A DNA stretch of 64,000 nucleotides from Nitrososphaerales archaeon (GCA_014874415.1 JACWAI010000015.1:1-64000); one strand, 5' to 3'; numbered from the stretch's first letter, positions 29,999-38,186 are shown. The notes: a model not told the origin generated them from the sequence alone. Program-made: numbers and translations.

Positions 29999-30802
29999 CT
30001 AGGCCGCCGAGATTTCTTCGTACTCCGCCGCGTCGAACCTGACAGACACCGAAGCCGCGTTCTCCTCTAGATGACCGACGTCCACAGATTTGGGGATGGC
30101 CACGACCTGTTCATGCCGTGTGACCCAGTTGAGCATGGCCTGGGCGGGGGTCAATTGATACTTCTGAAGGATCGCCTTCGGGATAGAATGTGAGATGTTC
30201 CCCCTCGCGAGGGGGCTGTAGGCGATCAGGGTGACCTTCTCCCTGGCGCAAAAGGGGAGGATCTCCGACTCTGCGTAGCGGTTGGCCAGCGAGTATTCCA
30301 CCTGGTTCGAAACTATTTCGTTCTTCGACAGAGCCGCCCTGGCGTCCTCTGTCTCTTTGACGCTGAAGTTGCTCACCCCGATGTACCTGATCGCGCCTTC
30401 GTCGACGAGCTCCTCCATGGCCGACATCGTCTCCTTGATGGGGACGTTCGGGTCGGGCCAGTGCACCTGGTAGAGGTCGATGTATGAGGTCTGAAGTCTT
30501 CGCAGGCTCGCTCTGCAGGACTTCGCTACGTCGTCGTGGTGGAGGTTCCCTGGAGCCACCTTCGAGGCGATGAAGACGTCTTTCCTGACATCTTTGATTG
30601 CCTCCCCCACGACCTCTTCCGAACGCCCGGACGCGTACATCTCCGCCGTGTCGATGTGGTTGATGCCGAGTTCAATCCCTCTCCTGAGGGCCCGCACCTG
30701 ACCTTCCCTTTCGTCGGAGCTGCGGTACGACCCTATCCTCCAGGCGCCCATCCCTATGGTGGATATCTTCTCATTCGTCCGACCGAGCTGGCGGAATTCC
30801 AC
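29999..30802 (-). CDS. Aldo/keto reductase
   Basis: From GTG 30802 the protein is 267 residues and opens MEFRQLGRTNEKISTIGMGA, the usual first strand. IDTAEMYASGRSEEVVGEAI carries Asp and Tyr, ASKVAPGN the Lys, and YQVHWPDPNV the His. GVSNFS and IPKSVDVGHLEEN complete the NADP site. The long upstream extension of the frame is not supported by the family and overlaps the divergent tRNA-Thr region, so the GTG is chosen. It is related to the 25151 gene. Substrate unknown. Confidence 0.9.
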   Translation of the reverse strand: MEFRQLGRTNEKISTIGMGAWRIGSYRSSDEREGQVRALRRGIELGINHIDTAEMYASGRSEEVVGEAIKDVRKDVFIASKVAPGNLHHDDVAKSCRASLRRLQTSYIDLYQVHWPDPNVPIKETMSAMEELVDEGAIRYIGVSNFSVKETEDARAALSKNEIVSNQVEYSLANRYAESEILPFCAREKVTLIAYSPLARGNISHSIPKAILQKYQLTPAQAMLNWVTRHEQVVAIPKSVDVGHLEENAASVSVRFDAAEYEEISAA

Positions 30803-30883
30803 AGTGGACCGCCCGATTCGCCTGGCTTTAGAATTATCATGCAAGAAAGGGACATAAAGCTTGCCCGGAGCGAGCAGCGGCGT

Positions 30884-30990
30884 GCCACGGTAGCTCAGCC
30901 TGGTTAGAGCACCTGCCTTGTATGTCATACAAGGAAAGCAGGGGGTCGCGAGATCGAATTGCAGCCTGCACGAAAGTCTCGCCCGTGGCT
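30884..30990 (+). tRNA. tRNA-Thr(UGU) with two introns
   Basis: Acceptor GCCACGG (30884-30890) pairs CCGTGGC (30983-30989), with U73. D arm GCTC-AGCCTGGTTA-GAGC. The anticodon stem CCTGC/GCAGG encloses C-T-TGT-A, giving anticodon UGU. The loop is too long, implying a 14-base intron at 37/38 (30923-30936). The T stem GCGAG/CTCGC encloses ATCGAA plus T around an 18-base insert (30959-30976), best read as an intron at 59/60. Removal leaves a standard 75-base tRNA. The T loop begins A rather than U54. U73 agrees with archaeal threonine identity. Confidence 0.85.
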
Positions 30991-31003
30991 CTCTTCTCAC
31001 ATT

Positions 31004-31360
31004 CTAGCTTTTCTTTAGCACGTTGAAGACGTCGCGGACGGTAGCCGCGAGGTAGGGGCCGTACTCCTCGTCGCTGAACTCTATGACGTCGACCTTCCCT
31101 GTCTTGACCGCGATCTTGTAGCTTAGTAGATGGTAGCAAATCTCTTCCCGTCCGCCGAGGACGCGGAAGAAGAAGTTGCTGCAAGAACAGTAGGGCCTCT
31201 CAGGGTCGACGAACTCGTCCCCGAGCCGGCCGACGACAGTTATCACCGTTCTCCCGCTGGGGAGAAACCTGGTCTCCTTCACGCCCCCCGCCAGGACGGC
31301 GTCGATCGCCCTATCTAATTTCGCGCCATATTTCTCGAACTCCGAAGCCTTCGCCTTCAT
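31004..31360 (-). CDS. SWIM zinc-finger protein (Sws1-like)
   Basis: The 118 residues hold a SWIM motif, YCSCSNFFFRVLGG then EEICYHLLSYK, that is CxC-x-C-x-H. It is preceded by RTVITVVGRLGDEFVDPERP, the beta strands usual before SWIM fingers. Archaeal SWIM proteins of this size are related to eukaryotic Sws1/SWS1, which partners RAD51 paralogs in recombination. The gene is 25 bases downstream of the Y-family polymerase gene and on the same strand, suggesting a shared repair or tolerance role. No RadA paralog is adjacent; one lies at 50-51 kb. Confidence 0.85.
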   Translation of the reverse strand: MKAKASEFEKYGAKLDRAIDAVLAGGVKETRFLPSGRTVITVVGRLGDEFVDPERPYCSCSNFFFRVLGGREEICYHLLSYKIAVKTGKVDVIEFSDEEYGPYLAATVRDVFNVLKKS

Positions 31361-31385
31361 CGCGTCTCTCTCTTCGCTCGTCTTC

Positions 31386-32531
31386 TCACCGGGCCGGACG
31401 GATGAAATCAGACAGCGAGCTCTGGCTCTCGACGTCAGCCAGGCCTGAAACGCGGACCCCGACCCTCCTGAAGTCCTTGCTGACGGACCTGCTCAGCTCC
31501 TGGAAGAGAACCAGTGTTGTCTCATTCAGGGTTACACTGTCGTTGATCGGAGTCTCAAACGTCTTGCTCTTCGTCTTGGTCGACAGGTCCGTGAGGATGC
31601 CTATGGCGCTGACTGTCCTGAACGATTTTCCAGCCGATGCCAACTTGTCATGGATGTATCCGATCCCCTCGGAAAGCTGCTCGAAGGCCTCGTGAGGATC
31701 TCTTGTGTTCCGTTTCAGCGTAACGATCCGGCTGAATTGCGTCGGCCCGAGGCCTGCCTTGACAGGGTCTTCGTCTGTCCCCCTGGCCGCGGCCGTTAGA
31801 TAGGCGGCGAACTTCTTCCCGAAGTGCTTCTCGAGCTCGGATGGTGGAGCTCCTGCGAGCTCGCCCACCTTCCTGACTCCCATCTCTTCGAGGGCAGATG
31901 AAGTCTTTGGCCCCACACCGTAGAGTTTGTTCGCCGGAAGGGGGTCGAGGAAGGCTTTCGTATCTTCTGGGAGGATTACCATGAGCCCGTTGGGTTTCGA
32001 CAAATCAGACCCGAGCTTCGCGACGACCTTGCTCCTCCCCAGCCCGACTGAGCAGGTCAGACTTTCGCTCTCTAAGACCGAGCGCTTGATTGACTCGGCT
32101 GTTTTCCTGCCTTTCGCGTAATCACCGCCGGTAGAAGACGTCAGGTCGAAGAAGGCTTCGTCGATCCCCGTCGGCTCGAGGACATCGACCTGGCGTTCGA
32201 GCGCCTCCATTATCCTAGCGGAAACGGCTTCGTACTTCTCGTGGTCCATCCTGATCACCGCAGGGTCCCTCCCTTCGAGCTTCTTCTTGGCAAGGACTAT
32301 GGGCATCCCCGAGTGAACTCCGAGGTCTCTGGCCCTGTAGTTGGCCGTGCCCACGACCCCGCTGTCCTCGGTCCTCCTTGAGAAGACGCAGACGATAAGC
32401 GGCCTTCCCTTTAGCGAAGGGTCTTCCACCTCCTCTACTTGGGCGTAGAAGTAGTCGAGGTCGATGTGGCCGATGACCCGGGGCAATGTTTCCGTCCTCT
32501 GCGCTCTCGGCTTAAGGCGTTTTGGAGGCAA
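31386..32531 (-). CDS. dinB: DNA polymerase IV, Y-family (Dpo4-type)
   Basis: The 381-residue protein has HIDLDYFYAQVEEVEDPSL (first catalytic Asp), the fingers region VVGTANYRARDLGV, and PTGIDEAFFDLT (Asp-Glu catalytic pair). It also has a helix-hairpin-helix (LPANKLYGVGPKTSSALEEM), a little-finger domain, and a C-terminal QSSLSDFIR that matches a PCNA-interacting box. It copies damaged templates. TTG 32531 overlaps the methyltransferase 3' end by 20 bases, so the two are co-transcribed. The SWIM protein gene follows by 25 bases. Confidence 0.93.
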   Translation of the reverse strand: MPPKRLKPRAQRTETLPRVIGHIDLDYFYAQVEEVEDPSLKGRPLIVCVFSRRTEDSGVVGTANYRARDLGVHSGMPIVLAKKKLEGRDPAVIRMDHEKYEAVSARIMEALERQVDVLEPTGIDEAFFDLTSSTGGDYAKGRKTAESIKRSVLESESLTCSVGLGRSKVVAKLGSDLSKPNGLMVILPEDTKAFLDPLPANKLYGVGPKTSSALEEMGVRKVGELAGAPPSELEKHFGKKFAAYLTAAARGTDEDPVKAGLGPTQFSRIVTLKRNTRDPHEAFEQLSEGIGYIHDKLASAGKSFRTVSAIGILTDLSTKTKSKTFETPINDSVTLNETTLVLFQELSRSVSKDFRRVGVRVSGLADVESQSSLSDFIRPAR

Positions 32532-33279
32532 CCAGGACGATCCTCGATTTCGTCCAGCCCATGATGGTTCCGTCTTTGAATTCCGCCTTTAGCAGGTGTC
32601 TTACCCGGTCCGGAGCCGAACGCCATGCCAGGCTAATCGACTCCTCCTCCCGTCCTCCGGGCTCGACGGGATAGAGCCACTTCTCGAGAGCCACGGGCTC
32701 GTCGAGGACTTCGGCAGAAACGAGGCGGAGCCCTGCGCGAGACAGCATCGCCTTCCAGGCGCTCGGAGTGAAAGCCTCTGCGTGGCTTCCATCACGCAAC
32801 CTCTCGATCTTGTTCGAAAAATCCTCCGCGCCTTCGGGGGGCGACATGTCCACTACCCCCAGTCGACCTGACTGCCTCAAGACCCTCTTTGCTTCCAGCA
32901 GGAACTTCGGCACATCTGTGAAGTGGTGCGTCGCCCGCCTGGAGGTGACGATGTCGAAGGAAGAATTGGCGTAGTTGATCTTCATGGCGTCTCCCAGCTC
33001 GAATCGGACGTTCACGGCGCCTTCGTTCTGCGCCAGCTTTCTGGCCTGCCAGAGCATCTCATCTGTCACGTCGATGCCGATGACATGCCCCACCAGCTTG
33101 GAAAGGGCGACGGCGGTGAACCCGGTTCCGGTGGCCACGTCCAATGCCACTTCGCTCTTTTTGGGCTTCAGGGCTTTCATGAGAGCCGTGAGGTCTAATC
33201 CATGAGCGTGGCTTTGGCTCTTTGAATAGTCACTTGCATGCCTGCCGAAGAACCCCTCGACTGGTTTCTTCTGTTCCAA
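32512..33279 (-). CDS. SAM-dependent methyltransferase, class I (UbiE-like)
   Basis: The 255-residue protein has motif I VALDVATGTGFTAVALSKL, an acidic GIDVTDEML ending strand 2, FELGDAMKINYANSSFDIV (motifs II/III) and VLRQSGRLGVVDMSPPEG. This is the class I Rossmann methyltransferase set closest to UbiE/COQ5-type C-methylases. The acceptor is unknown. TTG 33279 is supported by a minus-strand TATA-like gataatatc about 25-35 bases upstream. It is the first gene of the methyltransferase-dinB-SWIM group. Confidence 0.88.
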   Translation of the reverse strand: MEQKKPVEGFFGRHASDYSKSQSHAHGLDLTALMKALKPKKSEVALDVATGTGFTAVALSKLVGHVIGIDVTDEMLWQARKLAQNEGAVNVRFELGDAMKINYANSSFDIVTSRRATHHFTDVPKFLLEAKRVLRQSGRLGVVDMSPPEGAEDFSNKIERLRDGSHAEAFTPSAWKAMLSRAGLRLVSAEVLDEPVALEKWLYPVEPGGREEESISLAWRSAPDRVRHLLKAEFKDGTIMGWTKSRIVLVASKTP

Positions 33280-33370
33280 ACCCTCCGGGATGGCTTTGCC
33301 ATGGGATATTATCGGTTGTGGGCTGCTCTCGCGCTATTCCTTCATGCGGCGGGCCGAAGATGGCCGGTGA

Positions 33371-33562
33371 TCAGGCCGCGCCTGTCTGACCTGTGGTCTT
33401 TCCCGAAGGTTTGTCCTTCCAGAAAAGTCCGAGCACGAGGAGCACTATTCCTATTCCCATCAGCACCGCATAGCTGGTTCCGTAACCTCTCACCGCCCCA
33501 AGGCTCAGCCCGAGGAGGAAGATCACGGCGCCCCCAGCGAGGAACCTTGGTTTCAATCTCAA
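33371..33562 (-). CDS. Small two-helix membrane protein
   Basis: The 63 residues comprise two transmembrane helices (about 9-25 and 29-47) joined by a short GAVRGYGTS loop and a basic tail (WKDKPSGKTTGQTG). It stands alone. No family is recognised; hydrophobic pattern and a clean start and stop are the support. Confidence 0.6.
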   Translation of the reverse strand: MRLKPRFLAGGAVIFLLGLSLGAVRGYGTSYAVLMGIGIVLLVLGLFWKDKPSGKTTGQTGAA

Positions 33563-33688
33563 TGTGTTCGCTTCCCTCCTTTAGATCCTACTTCCATCTC
33601 GTGAGTATCGCTTCCCTCTGGAAAGTCGCCTGGACGACGTAAAGAATCAGCAAACATAGGAACGCCAAAATTTGTACGCGCCGAACCT

Positions 33689-33697
33689 CTTATATTT
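33689..33697 (+). promoter_or_regulatory. TATA box of the 33720 gene
   Basis: The sequence cttatattt lies 23-31 bases before ATG 33720; spacing fits a leaderless archaeal transcript. Confidence 0.55.
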
Positions 33698-33719
33698 CCT
33701 ATGACGCCTTCGAAGCCCC

Positions 33720-33998
33720 ATGGGAAAATCTAGGTTCGAGGTGGGAGAGGCGGAGAAGCACTCGCTTACGGTTGACTGGGACATGGTCATGAAGAGGATC
33801 CTCATCGAAGTCGATGACCAGAAGATTGCCGACGAATTCCACTACTCGCCTGGCGCGAAGAAGTTCGCGTTCGATGTCGGGAGTCAAGAGGTCCACAAAG
33901 TCGAAGTCGGCGTCGGGATGATGCGCTGGGTCTTTGGGAGAAAAATCAGCGTGCTCGTGGATGGCAGGCCGGCACAGAGCCCTAGCGCCGGTAAATAG
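33720..33998 (+). CDS. Small beta-rich protein upstream of an ABC exporter
   Basis: The 92 residues alternate short strands: KSRFEVGEAEKHSLTVDWD, KRILIEVDDQKIADEF, KKFAFDVGSQEVHKVEVGVG and KISVLVDGRPA. This looks like a single beta-sandwich without signal or membrane helix. I do not recognise the family. It precedes the ABC transporter genes by 33 bases on the same strand, so co-transcription is likely, but its relation to transport is unknown. Confidence 0.7.
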   Translation: MGKSRFEVGEAEKHSLTVDWDMVMKRILIEVDDQKIADEFHYSPGAKKFAFDVGSQEVHKVEVGVGMMRWVFGRKISVLVDGRPAQSPSAGK

Positions 33999-34031
33999 GG
34001 CAGGGCACTTGTCATCGGGTGATGCCGCAAG

Positions 34032-34976
34032 ATGATTGAAACTGAAAGTCTCACGAAGAGATTCGGCGGCCTCACAGCCGTTGACAACCTGACTCTCAAA
34101 GTCAACGATGGGGAGGTCTTCGGCTTCCTGGGACCCAACGGCGCGGGCAAGACTACCACAGTCAGGATGCTCAGCTGCCTGATATCCAAGACCAGCGGAG
34201 AGGCAAGGATTGCTGGGTACGAGGTGGGCAAAGAGGCGGATTCTCTGAGTATAAGGAAGCTCATCGGCTTCGTGCCTGACAACGTGGGCCTCTACGACGA
34301 CCTGAGCGCCTATGACAACCTGGACTTTTACGGCAAGCTCTACGACTGCGCAGAGGCCCAGAGGAAGGAGAACATCCAGCGATTCCTTACTATGCTCGGG
34401 CTTTGGGAGAAGAGGGACGTCATGGCGGGAACCTTCTCCAAAGGGATGAAGCAGAAGCTCGCCATCGCGCGCGCCCTCATACACGAGCCAAAGCTCCTCT
34501 TCATGGACGAGCCGACGGCCAACTTGGACCCGGAGTCCGCCAAGACGGTCAGAGACTTCATCCTCGAGCTGAAGAAAGAGGAGAGGACCATCTTCCTCAA
34601 CACCCACAATCTGGACGAGGCCCAGAGGATATGCGATAGAATTGGGATCTTGAGAACCAAGCTCATCGCGACGGGCACTCCGCAGGAACTCGAGAAGGCG
34701 CTCAGCAGCGGGGGAGGCACCAGGAAGACAGTCGTGTTGCTTCAGGAGCAAGCGACGGACGCGATTCTGGCGGGAGTGAGAAAGCTCCCCGCTGTGGGAA
34801 GCGTCACAGCTGAAGGGAACAAGCTAGAGGTGGCGTTGGGCGACCCTGAGAAGCAGAACGCTGCTGTTGTCGAGGCGATCGTCAAGGCCGGGGGGCACAT
34901 CCAGTCTATGACTATAGTCGGCGCCTCGCTTGAAGACGTCTACTTGAAGCTGGTGAAGGAAGGAGGGGGAAGTTAG
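34032..34976 (+). CDS. ABC transporter ATP-binding protein (DrrA-like)
   Basis: The 314-residue protein has Walker A GPNGAGKTT (about residues 36-44), a signature loop FSKGMKQKLAIARAL, Walker B LLFMDEPTANLDPESA and switch LNTHNLDEAQ. The C-terminal third is the accessory segment seen in DrrA-type exporters. It powers the ABC-2 permease encoded 5 bases downstream. The signature reads FSKGMKQ in place of LSGGQ, common in this subgroup. Substrate unknown; drug, lipid or peptide export are the usual roles. Confidence 0.93.
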   Translation: MIETESLTKRFGGLTAVDNLTLKVNDGEVFGFLGPNGAGKTTTVRMLSCLISKTSGEARIAGYEVGKEADSLSIRKLIGFVPDNVGLYDDLSAYDNLDFYGKLYDCAEAQRKENIQRFLTMLGLWEKRDVMAGTFSKGMKQKLAIARALIHEPKLLFMDEPTANLDPESAKTVRDFILELKKEERTIFLNTHNLDEAQRICDRIGILRTKLIATGTPQELEKALSSGGGTRKTVVLLQEQATDAILAGVRKLPAVGSVTAEGNKLEVALGDPEKQNAAVVEAIVKAGGHIQSMTIVGASLEDVYLKLVKEGGGS

Positions 34977-34981
34977 GGACC

Positions 34982-35731
34982 GTGCGGCTCTCCAAGTCCC
35001 GGATCATAGCTGCAAAAGACTTCAAGACTTTCCGCAAGAAGAAGAACATCATCTATTCGTTGGTCGTCGTTCCAATTCTAATCGCCGTCCTCATCCCCGG
35101 AGTTATAGGGTACGTCGCGCTGAGCGCAAAGAACACCAGCCGCATGTCCCCTGCCGAACTGGTGGTCCTGCTGCCTGCGTTCCTCTTCTTCTACGTAATC
35201 CTGGGCTCGTATCTCTCTACTCCGATAGCGTCGTACACCATCGCCGGCGAAAAAGTCGAGAAGAGCCTCGAGCCGCTGCTTGCGACGCCCACGACCGACA
35301 GCGAGATTCTCCTCGGGAAGGGGATAGCCGCCTTCTTTCCGCCGCTGGCCGCGGTACTGGGAGGATCCGCGCTCTTCATGCTTCTCATGAATCTGGCCAC
35401 CAAGGGCAAGCTTGGCTACTACTACTTCCCAGACTGGAATTCAGCCATCGTTATACTCTTGCTTCTTCCGCTCGCGTTGTTGATGAGCGTACAGATGAAC
35501 GTAATCATCTCATCGAGGGTGACCGACATCAGGTCTGGACAGCAACTCGGGGGGCTGACAATCTTACCGTTTGCGGGGCTGTATGTCGCCGGGGAGCTGA
35601 ACTTGATCAACCTCGGAGACACCAGCAACCTGCTGATAATCGCGGGAGCCTTGGTCGTGGTAGACGTGCTGCTCTTCTTCGTCTCGAGAGCGACATTCCG
35701 CAGAGAGGAGATACTCACGAAGTGGAAGTAG
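34982..35731 (+). CDS. ABC-2 type permease
   Basis: The 249 residues from GTG 34982 form about six transmembrane helices (about 25-47, 62-82, 113-140, 153-180, 192-210 and 220-240). The amphipathic KSRIIAAKDFKTFRKKKNII at the start and an EKSLEPLLATPTTDSEILLGK loop are typical of ABC-2 exporters, in which the EKxxxxxLxxTP segment contacts the ATPase. It pairs with the ATP-binding protein just upstream. Confidence 0.88.
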   Translation: MRLSKSRIIAAKDFKTFRKKKNIIYSLVVVPILIAVLIPGVIGYVALSAKNTSRMSPAELVVLLPAFLFFYVILGSYLSTPIASYTIAGEKVEKSLEPLLATPTTDSEILLGKGIAAFFPPLAAVLGGSALFMLLMNLATKGKLGYYYFPDWNSAIVILLLLPLALLMSVQMNVIISSRVTDIRSGQQLGGLTILPFAGLYVAGELNLINLGDTSNLLIIAGALVVVDVLLFFVSRATFRREEILTKWK

Positions 35732-35906
35732 GCGCCTCAACTTCAAAGCCGGCTTCGACTCTTGAGGCTGCCCTCAGAATCGGTCTAGATGAAATACGGC
35801 AACGCTACTCCAGCTCCTCTATCTCAAGTGTTGCCTTGGACTTCCTTTCGGAGCGAAGACCGTCTTTACCGAGCCGAAAAGTCGGAGAGGGCAGCGTGAA
35901 AGTAAC

Positions 35907-35982
35907 TGGGGTCGGCCGGATTTGAACCAGCGATCTTCAGCGCCCGAGGCTGAAAGCCTAGACCAGACTAGCCGACGACCCC
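35907..35982 (-). tRNA. tRNA-Pro(CGG)
   Basis: On the minus strand GGGGTCG pairs CGACCCC with A73. The anticodon stem TCAGC/GCTGA encloses C-T-CGG-G-C, giving CGG. The T loop is TTCAAAT. The D stem GGCT/GGCT pairs with two G-U. Total 76 bases with no intron. Confidence 0.9.
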
Positions 35983-36071
35983 TGTTTCGCCGCTCCCTGG
36001 TCCTCTGTTTATATGCTATCGGAGAACGCAAGGCCGGTCAATAAATAGCTCCATGGAACTTTCACTTGGAC

Positions 36072-36308
36072 ATGTCTGCGACATGTTGCCCCGTGGAGAT
36101 GTGTGGCGGCCCGGATTGCCTGCAGCTCACCGAAAGGGAATCTCAGGTGTGCATGACCATCTGCAACAGCTCAGAGCCGGTGGCCTTCTCAACCCTGAAG
36201 AAGACGCTCGGCTACCATCAAGAAGTGGTCTCCAGGATACTGAGGCGCCTGGTCAATCATGGGGCTGTGGAAAAGGTAAGAGGCAAGTACCGTCGGGTTA
36301 GTCAATAA
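36072..36308 (+). CDS. Cys-motif winged-helix regulator
   Basis: From ATG 36072 (TTG 36066 possible) the 78 residues begin MSATCCPVEMCGGPDC, a cluster of four Cys, then a winged helix: LTERESQVCMTICNSSEPVA, YHQEVVSRILRRLVNHG and a KVRGKYRRV wing. The cysteine patch could bind a metal or sense redox state. TATA-like caataaatag (36038-36047) lies about 25-35 bases before the start. A standalone regulator; target unknown. Confidence 0.75.
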   Translation: MSATCCPVEMCGGPDCLQLTERESQVCMTICNSSEPVAFSTLKKTLGYHQEVVSRILRRLVNHGAVEKVRGKYRRVSQ

Positions 36309-36347
36309 TTACCTAGAAAGTTACCACTCTGGATAGAGGTGAACCAT

Positions 36348-36398
36348 TTGGCGTGTTTCTGCTGCGGAGGCTGCTGCGGCGGATGCTGCGGCACCTAG
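36348..36398 (+). CDS. 16-residue Cys/Gly-repeat peptide
   Basis: TTG 36348 to TAG 36396-36398 reads MACFCCGGCCGGCCGT, three CC pairs separated by GG. A Shine-Dalgarno-like gaggtg (36336-36341) is 6 bases before the TTG. This small size is below normal gene-calling limits. Seven cysteines in 16 residues look metallothionein-like. It lies between a Cys-motif regulator and alba. Expression is unproven; a repeated tgctgcgg triplet pattern by chance is the alternative. Confidence 0.4.
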   Translation: MACFCCGGCCGGCCGT

Positions 36399-36458
36399 GG
36401 TCAGAGCGAAGACAAAAACGAGCATTTATAGGCCAAGTGAGGGGCCTGAGACCCACTC

Positions 36459-36743
36459 ATGTCTGAAGAGAGAAAAACCGTCATCGTCGGTCAGAGCAAG
36501 CCCCTTCTGAACTATGTAACGGCGTGCATCACCATGTTCAATGGCGGGGCACGTCAGGTCGTCCTCAGGGCCAGGGGGGAAGCAATCAACATGTCCGTTG
36601 AAGTGGCTCAGGTGCTCAGGAAGCGCTTCATGAGCAACGTCCAGATCTCCAACATCACCATCGACGGTGAGAACGTCACTTCAAGAGATGGCAGGCAGCT
36701 CAACCTGCCAGTGCTCGAGATAGAGCTCTCTGTCCCAGTATAG
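36459..36743 (+). CDS. alba: Alba chromatin protein
   Basis: The 94 residues contain IVGQSKPLLNYVTACITMFN and VVLRARGEAINMSVEVAQVL, the conserved Alba (Sac10b) core, with a basic start (MSEERKTV) and a final beta strand NLPVLEIELSVPV. Alba dimers coat DNA and RNA; the Lys of KPL contacts nucleic acid and is acetylated in Sulfolobus. ATG 36459 is preceded by a TATA-like tttata (about 36425-36430). It stands alone. Confidence 0.93.
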   Translation: MSEERKTVIVGQSKPLLNYVTACITMFNGGARQVVLRARGEAINMSVEVAQVLRKRFMSNVQISNITIDGENVTSRDGRQLNLPVLEIELSVPV

Positions 36744-36893
36744 CGTCAGTTTCAGGGTGCAAACGGCCGGTTTCGTCCCAAATTCGGGCAAAGGATTTTA
36801 GCCCCACAGCTGTGGCGATGCTCGGTTCTCACGAAAACCAGAAAGTTCGCCAAGGTCGTAGGGAAGCTGCCGGGCACGAAGGCATCCGCCGTC

Positions 36894-38183
36894 GTGACGA
36901 GGACTGCCAAGTATATCTCACCCTCGATTTCGCGTTTCTACCCTCTAGTAGTGGAATCCGCCCATGGATCTCTGGTGAAGGATGTCGATGGGAACCAGTT
37001 CATCGACTTCGCCGCAGGGATAGCGGTGCTGAGCACTGGCTCTACCCATCCGAAGGTGGTCCAGGCGATCAAGAGCCAGGCGGAGAGGTTCGTCCACTTC
37101 TCATACACCGACTTCTACTACGACAACCTGGTCGAGCTCTCGGAGAAGCTTCTCCCCATGATCCCAGGAGACTTTCAGAAGATGGTCTACTATGGCAACA
37201 GCGGAGCAGAAGCCATAGAGGCTGCAATGAAGTTGACCAGGAACTATACCAAGCGCCCCATATGGCTGGCCCACTCCGGAGCGTTTCACGGGAGGACGAT
37301 GGGGGCTCTGACGCTCACAGCCAGCAAGCCGATGCAGCGCAAGGATGCCTTGCCTCTGGTCCCTGACGCGGTCCACTTTCCCTTCCCCTACTGCTACAGG
37401 TGCCCCTGGAAGCAGACCTTCCCCGAGTGCGACTACTATTGCGTGGATTACTTCAAGGAGCAGTATCTTGAGAAGTTCGTGCCCGTAGACGACGTCGCGG
37501 CATACTTCTTCGAGCCCATACAGGGAGAGGGCGGCTATGTGCCCGCCCCGCCCGAATACTTCAAGAAGATGGAGTTCCTGCGAAAGTCAGGGGTCCTCTT
37601 CGTCTCCGACGAGATTCAGACGGGGGTCGGAAGGACAGGGAAGTTCCTGGGCGTCGAGCATTATGGAGTCGTGCCCGACGTCGTGACCATAGCGAAGGGG
37701 ATCGCCTCGGGCCTGCCGTTGAGCGCGACCATTGCGAGGGCCGAGGTCATGGAAAGCTGGAAGCCCGGTCAGCACGCTTCGACGTTCGGCGCGAACCCTG
37801 TGGCCGTCGAGGCGAGCCTCGCCACGCTGGATGTCATCAAGTCCGAGCATGTAATGCAGAACGTGAGGAGTGTGGGAGGAAAGGCGAAGAAGAGGCTTCT
37901 CGAGATGAAGGAGAAGTACGAGATCATAGGAGACGTGAGGGGGATGGGGCTTTTCCTCGGTGTGGAGATCGTAAAGGACAAGCGGAGCAAGGCAAGAGGG
38001 GAAGAGGAGGCGAGGCAGGTGATGGACTACTGCTTCCACCACGGCCTCCTTGTGATCATCGCCGGCAGGAACACCCTCCGGGTCATACCACCGCTCAACA
38101 TCACCGAAGAAGAAATGGACGAGGGATTGGACATACTGGAAGAGGGCGTATCCGCCGTGAACTCGGCGACCGTCAAAGCCTAG
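36894..38183 (+). CDS. Class III PLP aminotransferase (GabT/ArgD-like), 5' end uncertain
   Basis: The 429 residues show fold-type I class III marks: DVDGNQFIDFAAGIAVLSTG, YGNSGAEAIEAAMKLTRNY, AHSGAFHGRTMGALTLT, FVSDEIQTGVGRTG and TIAKGIASGLPLSATIA with the PLP lysine. CYRCPWKQTFPECDYYC is a Cys-rich insert seen in archaeal members. It transaminates omega-amino acids such as 4-aminobutyrate or acetylornithine; the exact substrate is open. GTG 36894 is the first in-frame start, but KFAKVVGKLPGTKASAV in the same frame upstream belongs to the family. ATG 36818 lies in another frame, so one base may be wrong in the AAAA at 36833-36836. Confidence 0.88.
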   Translation: MTRTAKYISPSISRFYPLVVESAHGSLVKDVDGNQFIDFAAGIAVLSTGSTHPKVVQAIKSQAERFVHFSYTDFYYDNLVELSEKLLPMIPGDFQKMVYYGNSGAEAIEAAMKLTRNYTKRPIWLAHSGAFHGRTMGALTLTASKPMQRKDALPLVPDAVHFPFPYCYRCPWKQTFPECDYYCVDYFKEQYLEKFVPVDDVAAYFFEPIQGEGGYVPAPPEYFKKMEFLRKSGVLFVSDEIQTGVGRTGKFLGVEHYGVVPDVVTIAKGIASGLPLSATIARAEVMESWKPGQHASTFGANPVAVEASLATLDVIKSEHVMQNVRSVGGKAKKRLLEMKEKYEIIGDVRGMGLFLGVEIVKDKRSKARGEEEARQVMDYCFHHGLLVIIAGRNTLRVIPPLNITEEEMDEGLDILEEGVSAVNSATVKA

Positions 38184-38186
38184 GGC

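Noticed and set aside
33699-34751. 350-residue minus-strand frame over the ABC ATPase
   Set aside because: Shadow of a gene with a complete set of ABC motifs.
35732-35906. Possible small gene between the ABC permease and tRNA-Pro
   Set aside because: The open frame (35722-35925) runs into the permease end, has no motif and overlaps the tRNA; I see nothing in this stretch.
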